From NCBI RefSeq assembly GCF_901709675.1, contig NC_051088.1, forward strand, positions 8,832,193 to 8,896,192: DNA of 64,000 nt. The letters run 5' to 3'. Below, in pieces: positions 48,777-58,700 of this stretch. Each line of letters begins with the position of its first letter. Position 1 is the first letter of the stretch. The position numbers and the translations under genes were made by a program. Below the pieces are notes generated by a model that was not told the origin of the DNA, did no database searches, and saw only the letters and a list, made by a program, of their open reading frames with translations. This DNA is from Syngnathus acus. Lineage: Eukaryota > Chordata > Actinopteri > Syngnathiformes > Syngnathidae.

Positions 48777-50080
48777 TACTGTGTATTCAGAACATATCCA
48801 CGGCGCTTCACTTTTTCCATTTTATGTTATAGTCTCACTTCAAAATGAAACACTGTAAATTATTCCCCCTTCACATTGTATAACAATGTGTGTGTTTTTG
48901 AATTGTAAAAAAACAAACATGTACTTAAGTATTCACAGCCTTTGCCACAAAGCTCAAAGTTGAGCTTAGGTTTCCACAGATCATCCTTGTGAGGTTACTC
49001 CACCTTGATTGGAATCCTGTGGTTAAGAAGGTTGATTGGACATGATTTGGGAAAGCACACACTATATAAGGTCCCACAGGTGACCAAGCATTAAGTCAAA
49101 GGTATTGCCTGTAAACCTCCAAGACAGGATTGTCCTGAGACACAAATCTGAGTAAGGGTACAAAAAATAATTCATCTTCCATTAATGGAAGAAGTTTGGA
49201 ACCAGCAGGACTCTACCAAAAGCTGGCCACCTGTCTAAATTGTGCATTTGGGGGAGAAGGGCTTAGTCAGGGTCAGAGTTCCATTGGTCCTCTGTGAAGC
49301 AAGAACCTTCCAGAAGGACAACCATATCTGCAGCACTCCAATCAGGCCAGGTATGGTAGATGAAAACTAGTCCTTGGTGAAAGGCACATGGCAGCCAGAG
49401 TGGAGTTTCCCAAAAGGCACCTGAAGGGCTTTTAGATCATATGAAAGAAATTCTCTAGTCCGCTGAGGAAAAATAAAATAATAAAAATAATAAGTCGTGA
49501 TTGAGGGGAAGATGAATGCAGCAATGTACAGAGACATCCCGGATGAAAACCTAAATAACTCAGACTGGGTTGGAGGTTTACCTTCAAACAGGACAACAAT
49601 CTTAACTCATTCACTGCCATAGATGCCAAATATCCATTTTAACTGTGCTGGCAGTGAATGAGTTGAGCACACCACTCAGACAACATAAGACAAATCTGTG
49701 AATGCCCTTGAATGGCCGAGCCAGACCACAGACTTGAATGTCAAACATCTCCTGAGAGATCTGAAGATGGCTGTGCATCTAAACTGCTGGAGATTGAGAG
49801 GTGCTACAAAGGATAATGGGCCGAAACTGTGCCAAGCTTCTTGTATCATATTCAAGAAGATTTCATCCTGTGATTACTGCTGAAGGTGCACCAACAAAGT
49901 ATTGGGCAAAGGCTGTGAATATATTAATACATTTGCAAAAATAAAAACACACACACACATTGCCATTAAGTGATTTTTGAGGAAACATTTAAGTGAATTT
50001 AATTCACTTTTAGTATGTGTCTGTGACATAAAATGAGGAACAAGTTGAAACGCTGTGAATAATTTCCAGATGCTCTGTAT
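48777..50080 (+). mobile_element. Degenerate Tc1-like transposon
   Basis: The outer ends TACTGTGTATTCAGAACATA and, inverted, ATACAGAGCATCTGGAAATT are related. Inner repeats GTATTCACAGCCTTTGCC (about 48930) and GGCAAAGGCTGTGAATAT (about 49905) are inverted copies, giving the IR/DR layout of Tc1 elements. The interior resembles fish Tc1 sequence (GGTCCCACAGGTGACCAAGC, AAGACAGGATTGTCCTGAGA), but the transposase frame is broken throughout and part is missing. About 1.3 kb. Confidence 0.85.
49602..49666. mobile_element. 65-bp TTAA MITE nested in the Tc1 relic
   Basis: TTAA then CTCATTCACTGCC (49606-49618), with GGCAGTGAATGAG (49650-49662) then TTGA. The perfect 13-bp inverted ends and TTAA/TTGA flanks fit a piggyBac-type target duplication with one later mutation. 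It interrupts the Tc1 sequence CAATCTTAAGCACACC. Confidence 0.8.
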
Positions 50081-52333
50081 GGCGGAGAGAGGACAAGCCA
50101 CTACAATGAACACTTTTGAATTACCTCGTGAATTTCTACACCGAGAGAGCAGATTGGCTGACGGTAGCAGACTTCTCTTAATAGCTGATAGAATGCAAGA
50201 AGAGTGTGTGAGGTTTGAAAGCTATGTGTGTTGTTCACTGCTCACCTATGAAAGCTTCCTGCAAACTGAGAGAGAGCAGCAAACAAAGTTTTGAAAGAAA
50301 AGCAGGCAGTTTGCTGAGGTTGGATTAAAGCTGATGCGCATCGGCTCGGAGTGGCAACAACTAAAGAAAACACCAACGATTAAAAAATATATATATACTA
50401 TTCTATTTCTGTGATCTAAACTGGGATCCCAATGTCTTGATGAAATGTTTGGAGAACAAGAGCGATGCAAGAAGAGCAAAGCGGACAGAGACGCGTGATG
50501 TTTGGACGATGGGCTCAGATGGGTTGATGAGGAACCCCTTTGGTGGGCTGGCCTACTTTACTTCTCGTGTTGACTTTGTACACGCCTATTACGACAACAC
50601 TGAAAAGGCAAAATAATACTATGGGCAGTCACAGAATTATGAGAATTGTTATTACAAGAACAAGTATTTCATTTGAGAAATCACAGGTTGTTTTTTTTTT
50701 TTTTACATACGTGTGCCTGCATATATTTAAAACCACATCAATAGTGTCAACACTGAGCATGAACGCGTTTCCAAAAATGTTTGATGGTGAGCATAATTAA
50801 TATTGAGAGGCTGTTGGTATCGGACCTTTCCTTGTCCTAATGAAAATCTTGACATTCACTCGTTAAAGTAACCGTAGCAATACATATACTATATTCAATG
50901 TTAAAAAATTTTTTGATTATATGCAAATAAATTAATATTATGACTACGGATATTCTCGCAGCATCACAACTTAATTCTTATAACACTATGGGTGAAATAT
51001 TACAGCTTTGTGAAAATGCAATTTTAAATATTCATGATAACAACATGACTCATAAGTTTACAACTTTATTCCTGCTACTTCTCTCTTCACATTTTCTCCT
51101 GTGTGGCCTTAATATTACTTGGCAGTGTTTGTATTCACTTAGCACATTCGTTTGGAACATCCTTTTGACATGACGTTCACATTTGGGGCCAAAATGAGCA
51201 TTTTCACTTTTCAAATCACCACCAGTTGCACTAAACTGGCATTTACTTTCAAATGTGTTTGCGTTCCAATCTGACGCTGGTTTGACTCAATTGGTTTTAG
51301 TTCTGTTTTATTGAGACTGCTCTACATTATCTCCTTTTGACTAAAACAAATGTGAGCCACATCTGGGGAGACGACAAGGATTTGAAGCCATACTGGCTTT
51401 AAGGCTCCCTTTTTGAGACAGCTGAGACAACTTCCCCAAGTCTTTCTTCCTCACTGCAGGGTAGCAGCCAGCCAGCTAGTATAAACTTCTTCCAGTCTGA
51501 AGTGGATTGTAAAGTCAGGCCCACTTTGCACACTATGAATTGAGAATCCAGCCAACTAAAACAATTTGATGCGCTTGAACCAACCCGCCTAACATCAAGT
51601 GGACAATTTGAGCTAGGTGTGCGCTCGTATAAATCTTGACACGATAACGTCACTGACTTAACTGTAGATCCGTAAGCTTATATTGTGATATGTTGAGGTA
51701 AAAAAATATTATCCAGCATTTGAAGAGATCAAACAGGGAAAATAATGACTGTACACGACAAATATTTCAGTTAGTGTTAAATTTAAAAGGCGTTGAATAT
51801 AAGCAACTGTATTCAGAATCTATGTGCTGAAGGGAGAGGTAGTATGTTTGGTTCATGCAGCGCTGAAGCTGAGCTGCAGACACCGGACAAAAGAGTGATG
51901 ATCCGGAAATGAGCACAAAGCCAGAAAACCACAGAGGGAGTCAAAACCTCCAAACATTGGGATCCACCAAAAGAGTGTGTGCGATGAGTTGATGTTCGGT
52001 TCCTTACAAGGCTATTGATGTCAACAAGACATTACGGATATGACTGAGGTATCTGTTTTGATGGTGTATAGTGGCGGAGGTTGCTTTCACACTATTAGCT
52101 GGCTTTCTCTGGTCCCAAACAGCTGGTTGGTTCGTAAACTCCTGGCTTGCTTACTCTTAACAGAGATAGGCAAATTGACTCAGAATAATTCCCAAAGTCA
52201 ACAATGTTGGCAAGAATATGTTCACACATACTGACAATCTGTTAACCTAACCTGAGTTGTCTGTTAACTTTGTCGGTGGCCTGATGCTTTAAATATTGCT
52301 GCGAATTATGGATTTAGAAAAAAACTTGTACAT
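50081..52333. other. Intergenic, nothing recognised
   Basis: Between the Tc1 relic and the possible vdra polyadenylation signal. AT-rich, with no recognised gene or repeat family. Short ORFs lack support. Confidence 0.45.
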
Positions 52334-52339
52334 TTTATT
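52334..52339 (-). terminator. vdra: Candidate vdra polyadenylation signal (AATAAA)
   Basis: First canonical AATAAA on the minus strand downstream of the vdra stop codon, 3.1 kb away. I saw none between 52340 and 55468. Long 3' UTRs are known for VDR genes, but a variant signal nearer the stop is equally possible. Confidence 0.3.
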
Positions 52340-54500
52340 TTTCAGCCTGATGGAAGACCACAATGCCTGTGACAGGTCAGTCTTGGTACGTCATCAGTCG
52401 TCAGATTAATAATAAAAAAATAATAATAATAATAAAAAAGTGTAGAAATGTAAGAAATGGGGAAAAAAAATAAATCATTATATGGGACCAAAGAAAGCTA
52501 GTGTGAAAGAACCGCAAGTAAGGCTACAGAGGTGGAGCTGCTAACCTGGCTGGAATGGGCGGGACGCTCAACAGATTAGGTTCATCCAATCACCAAACAC
52601 AGAAAACGTTTGATGTTTCCTTGCCCGAACCCTTCAAGTTGAACCATCTCCCCCTCCGCCGATCTGCATTCCTTTTTGAAGAAGGTGATGTACTGTATGT
52701 CCAGTTTCTTAAACTCTACAACAAACATGTGTTTCATTTTTTCTTCCTATAAGGTAAATTCTGAGAGCTGCAAAGTGAGGCAGAAAAGTGAGCAAGGTAT
52801 CATCATCACGCTTTGGGATCAGGAGGTGACAAGTCGTCATCAGTCACTGCATATCCCGCTGGCCCGAAGCGATCCTCCTTTCAAAATATCTGTACAAAGT
52901 CTCGTGGAGGTCCATCGAAAGGTTTAGCGGGGTGGGGTAAAGGGTCATTTGAGCATTGTTTGTTTTCACAGTTAAGCGAAAGTCCAACGGCAGATGTTCC
53001 CATCAGCACTTGGTGCACCAAAGAAGCAGAGCCGAGACGGCTGCTGGGTTAAAGCTGTGTTGAGTCATCAACTGCGGTAATATTGGCTTCTGCAGAAGAT
53101 GAGGCGGTATGGTGGTTGGTTGTTGAAGAGGCACGCCGACGTCGGTTGCCATCGGCGTGTCACTTATATTGAGGCAGTGTGCCACTGAGGCAGGATTTTA
53201 CTCCTTCCATGAAGGTTGTTGATATGGCGTTCAGCTTTGTACAGATTCCAGTTGAAAAGCGCTTGTTTCCCTACCTTAAAGGCAAGGAATATGGTTGCTC
53301 AGTTAGAACCGAGTGAGCGTGGAAAGGGCTCTAGCAGACCTCCACTAATCCATAAAATCAAAAGTCCTAAGCCAGCAAGCCAAGCGCAAGCTAGAGAATG
53401 TGGATTAGCGCAAACAGAGAAAGCACTTTCACCCAAATCATAATCGTACTTTAGCGGTGTCAAAAGCTTATCCATTGACTTTGGATGGACGGAGAGGACG
53501 CCTTGTGGTGACCACGCACTGATTTGCGCATGGTTCTTTTTATGCATAGGAATGTTAAGTGACGAGAGGTTGAGACATTCTGCGAATGATACTAGATTGC
53601 AAAAATTTGGTTAAAGTATCCCAAAATACAACACTTTTAGTTTTGTTTCCTTTAACAAGCCAGACGCGCTCACCAGAAGGGTCGACTCCATCCACCGACT
53701 TGAATAATACAACACAAGGCTCCATAACTCCTAATTGCATATCATGCTTGTAATGCCATAGCATCTTGAACTCTTTTAGTGTTTTGTCAACATTACATCC
53801 GAAATATGTACAGACCAGACTGAGCAAGTGGTATTTACAAGGTTTGTCCACAAGGGGGCGCTTAAGGCCTGCTGAGGGGCTGTCAAGTGACCTGAAGTAG
53901 CAGTAAAATGTTTCCCTTGCCATGCACTGAAAGCATCACCACATTTAAAACGCTCATGTCTTTTTCTATATTGCTACCTTGAGTATTTGTCCTGAATCAA
54001 ATTAATTGACATCTATCCTCAGGTGTGGGTCCATCATTCATCGATCCAATTGATTTAGAGCCTTCAATAAGTGTTATCTGGTACAATTAGAAATCACAGT
54101 GACGCAGAGAGCTTTGAAAACGTTGTCTTCTGATTGTAAGCTTACGCCTGACACACATCAACACCATGTACACACACTATCAGACAGAACTTATCCCTGA
54201 GGTAACAGCGAGCAACTTTCTGCTGCTGTCTTAGCAGCCCAACTAAAATGTGGTGGACAGCTGCTATCCACCACATTGTGACGTCATCATTGTCAGTCTA
54301 CAAACTTCACAGGTCCGAAAAAAACAAAGAAAAACGGGAGAAGCCCAGGCTTCAGCCAGGGCCGAACTGACACCCCCTTGTGGTCTAGCAATATTTTTTT
54401 ATACTGTACACACATCAACATAGAAGGACTGCTCAGACTGCATCCCTACTGTCAAAGAGGACCGAAGGCACACTGAGAAGGGGCCTTCAAATTCCATACA

Positions 54501-54685
54501 GCAGGCTTTCCCAAACTGAGAGCCGCGGTTCACTTTTTCTTAGATTGATAGTCAAACTATCTCTTTATAATTCACACGTGTCTTCCATGTTCTTTATATA
54601 TTAGTTTGTACAGCAATATGTGGATGAAGTTTAGAGACTTTGGGTCCTCGGAGGAACCTAGCTGACAAAGTTTGGGAAACCCTGC
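54501..54685. mobile_element. 185-bp hAT-like MITE
   Basis: Ends GCAGGCTTTCCCAAACT (54501-54517) and AGTTTGGGAAACCCTGC (54669-54685) form a 17-bp inverted repeat with one mismatch. CAGGG-type termini suggest a hAT-derived element. Flanking 8-mers TCCATACA and TTTACATT match only in part. Confidence 0.65.
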
Positions 54686-55114
54686 TTTACATTACACATT
54701 ACCATCATGCTTCTTCCGAAGCACCAAGCCGTCTTAAATACATAGATATATATTTGTGTTAATCTATATAGTTCAGCTTATACATTTCATTTATATAGCG
54801 TTATACATATACGTACATTCCTGCGTAATTCCCTTTTGAATGGACAGCAAGGAATTCCAACCGTAGATGGGCTCTCTCTTGGTAGCCAACCCCCTTTTTT
54901 TTTGGCTCCATCCCCGTCACTCCTGACAGGCTTTTTTTTTCTCTTCTGGCCACTGATACTCAGAGCTTGCTTGTAAGCAGCAAATATTCTTATAAGATTG
55001 CCGCTGTTTGGGTGCCTTGGCTTGTGGCATCAGCGTCGATGGATACAACCAGTGTATTCCTCTCCAATTGGCTATGTGAACAGCAAGCAATGTGGTGGAG
55101 ACAAGGGTGGCCTG

Positions 55115-55197
55115 ATCCATCCATCCATCCATCCATCCATCCATCCATCCATCCATCCATCCATCCATCCATCCATCCATCCATCCATCCATCCATC
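55115..55197. repeat. (CCAT)n microsatellite
   Basis: About 20 units of CCAT just past the vdra stop codon (in the putative 3' UTR). The DGWM and SIHP repeat ORFs crossing it are artefacts. Confidence 0.98.
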
Positions 55198-55468
55198 GCC
55201 AAATGTTACGAGGAACTGTGGAGCTGAAGGGTGTTTAAATGTCAAGATGTAATCTGATTATCCAAGTGCTGCGGGTATCCAATACATCCGAGAATTCTGA
55301 TCTTGATGCATTCCAGATTTTTTGCCAGCCAAGATCTAGATAAAGAGTGAGGCGCATGATGATGAATCTATCCATGTCATTTGCCTCCAAAGGCAGGGTT
55401 TTTTTTTTCCAGCGGTGGGAGTGATAGGCCATGGGTGGGGGATAAAGGTGTGCGTTTGTGCATCTCTG

Positions 55469-55722
55469 CTATGACACCTCACTGCCAAAAACCTCCAGCA
55501 CAAGCGGGGTGAGCTGCATGCTGTGCTCAGGCTGGAAGGACAGCGAGCGGTACTGCTTGGAGTGTTCCTCGTTCAGGCTGCGCAGGTCGGCCAGCTTCTG
55601 GATCATCTTGGCGTAGAGAAGGCGTCCGCCGGGGTGGTTGACTCGGATGTAAGCCTGAAGAGTCTCCGACATGTGGTCCTGGAGCTGCTCGATGCGGCCG
55701 TGGTCCTGCACCCCGGGACGAT
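55469..55722 (-). CDS. vdra: vdra last coding exon (C-terminal LBD, AF-2 helix, stop)
   Basis: Acceptor gatggcag at 55723-55730, then [18 protein letters not shown] through [32 protein letters not shown] and the AF-2 helix [12 protein letters not shown], stop TAG at 55471-55469. The His of EEHSK corresponds to human VDR His397, and PLVLEVFG is helix 12. A longer ORF running in from the intron begins upstream of the acceptor and is not real there. Confidence 0.97.
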
Positions 55723-58700
55723 CTGCCATCAGGGAGGAGGTATGATAGGAGGTTGAGGAGCAGATGTGAAGCACAAGTTTGGATGGCAGAGGCGGTGGGA
55801 TGGGAGGTGGAGGACGAATAAGGAACATAACTTACATCTTTCTAAATTTAGGATTAAGTTACACTTCCCATATGCATGTCATGCATGCATGTCTCTTTAG
55901 CCACAAATCCAGCAAAAAAAAGGAATCAAGATTTCCTCTGCAGCCAAGTGATGAACTCCATTTTCCCTCGATGGACTCTTTGCCCATAGCACCGTGACGC
56001 CAATATGATTTACCATTTTCCAGCTTTGCTCAATATGATAACCGCGCGTTTAGTTTCAAATGAACAGCATGGTATGAGTCTTATATAAGAAAAGGCATCC
56101 ATGTCAAAGCCCTCTAATTTGGTGCTCAGTGTTTTGCAGTAGGACTTGATGGTTTGTTTGGGCTGGTGCTGTAAACACTTTTTCAATGCAGGAGATTAAA
56201 GAGCCCATTGCTTAAATACTATTGATTATGATCTTGTTTGTACACTGGAATCTGATTCATACACAAGTACACACAATCATGAAGATGCGTTTTACGGGCG
56301 ACCAAAGACCAAGATTACAAACTTGTGTACAACCAAAGCCTTTGTGATGTTGTGCATCTTAACTAATAAAGGCAACAGAACATTTATAGTCCACATGGGG
56401 CAGCTTTAGGAAAAATATTGCGTAAACCACAGCCTTCAAAACAGAACCTTGTGACCACCAAAATAAATTATTGTAGCTAAAGAGCCCATTTGTGGTCAAA
56501 GCAGAGTGGAGAGTGGGGGGGGGGGGGTGGCCTTCAACAAGGTTATGTTGCAGGCAATATGATTTACAAAGACTTGGTACCTGGGGAGAGCAGGCAGATG
56601 GCCATGAGCAGGACATGTTCCTCCTCATGCAGATTGAGTTTCTTCAGGCCAACCTGGAACTTGATCAATGGTTCCAGCAGCTCCAGAGTGTGACCCGCTA
56701 CACAGCATGACATTAACATTGGCGTTATTGCACTAACAAGGCTCCAAGCGAGAAAACACACTCAAGCCCAAACAAACACACAGTTAGCTGTTTGGAAAGT
56801 AACACCAATTTCATCATTTAACTCGAATGCATCTTGCTGCATCATCAATAAAAGCAATTAAGTCAGTTTCATTGAAAGCTGTCTGACACGTTGTTGATGC
56901 ACTTGTCAAATCAAACCCAAAGCTAATATTGTATTTTACTTTTCATTCATTGTATTGCATTTATTCCTGCCTTATTGCTTCCCTGCAAGTTTAAGAGGAA
57001 GTCATGGCAAAGTGTTTTTCAAAATAATGTCATCTCTGTGCCGCCATTTAAAATGGGTTTTTGTTCTTAATCTGTGTATTCACATAGGAAGAATGATAAA
57101 AGTTGATTTTAAGCCAAATGCAAAGACAGCTTTTGATTAGGACAGAGCCACAAAGCATGATGTCTCCACTTGCACTTCAATGATGCCATTAATGGTGTAG
57201 ACAAGTTAATGTAAACCAACCCTTTGTGACATCATTGATGCAGTATTTGAAGTCGGGTCCTCCACAGCTCCAGGACATGTCCTCCAGGCTGAAAGACTGA
57301 TTGGAGCGCAGCATGATAATCTCAATGGCACTCGACTTCAGCAGGGCAATCTGGTCTTCTGCCGTCAGGTCTCTGAAATATGTAGTCAAATGCTCAGTAA
57401 GTACCATACTGTACTTCTGCCAAAGCTTAACCATTTGCAAAATCAAGCAGTGAATGAAATGTTGCCCTTTTGATCATCCATTATGTCATTTTACCTTTTA
57501 CTATCTACACTGTATGAAAAAAAAAAAATCACAATCAGACATGCCTTAAGATGCCAAATGTGATTCCCCACAGAGCATACAAACAGCACTATCCATTCAA
57601 ACCACATTGGATTCATATCAAATCTGTGAAAAACTCCTCCAAGTTTCTTCTCGGAAATTAGAAAGGACATCACAAGTCAAATTACAAACTCGCCCTGAGA
57701 AAAGCAGCTGATGTTTTGATGTCTTCAAGTAAAGTCAATATTGTTTTCAGCAGCGCTAACAGAAATATGAGTCAGCTTTCCCAAGTGCTGAATGAATGAC
57801 CATTTCACCTCATCCCTACAACAGGGAAATTACCATTTTCCTATGAGGATTCATTTGGGTTTTCTAAATTATTCAAAACAACATAATTACAACTGAACAC
57901 ATTTATACTATAAATTACAGCATTTTGTAGTTGGATGGTTTGGACTTTTGTGACATACTACTACTATTCTGAGATTTAATAGAATTCCTCTGGTCCATGC
58001 ACCACAAGTTCTCCATCCCTCCCCTAGAGTATTTTTGTCAGCAAAATAAACCTCAGTTGAGTCTGAAAGTGTACTTTGGTGTTTAATTAATTGTTTGTAA
58101 AACAAGTGAGGCTCAAACATATCACAAATCTTATCCATAGCAGGGGCTGCAATAAAAGGCAGCCGATTTTGATTTTGGGACAACTGAAAGGCAAAAATAA
58201 ATCATTCTCACTTTCATGCAAAACACAACTTTGTTTTTATTTAAAGCCTGTTTTCCTGTTCCTTGCCCTATCCCGTTTTGGGACAAATTCACTCAAGGCT
58301 TTCATGATTCTTAAATATCATATATAAATTTGAATCTTTAGATATTACTCATCATATTGACAGTGTAAACTGCCAATGCTCTGCCAGTCCTAAAGCCTAG
58401 TTGCATCATCCTGCAGACAGACTGCATGACAAGTCACGTGTGTTCAGTCCCACCGCTCGATGTGCAGCAGGCCTTGAACCGCCAGTTAACACGAAACTGA
58501 ATGAACTGCTTCCCAGCTGGTTGCAACCAAGTAGTGTACGCCATGCCCAAGCCAATTATCCATCCATCCATCCATCCATCCATCCATCCATCCATCCATC
58601 CATCCATCCATCCATCCATCCATCCATCCATCCATCCATCCATCCATCCATCCATCCATCCATCCATCCATCCATCCATCCATCCATTCTCTATACTGCT

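Larger units (their letters stand above)
52334..55468 (-). other. vdra: Putative vdra 3' UTR
   Basis: Region after the TAG stop with no other recognised gene. It contains a hAT-type MITE (54501-54685), a (CCAT)n array (55115-55197), two short perfect hairpins (53132-53159, 54247-54277) and CTCF-like motifs. The extent is inferred only from the position of the first AATAAA. Confidence 0.35.

Noticed and set aside
54917-55252. DGWM / SIHP repeat proteins
   Set aside because: Translations of the (CCAT)n array. The same applies to the ORFs at 58401-58737.
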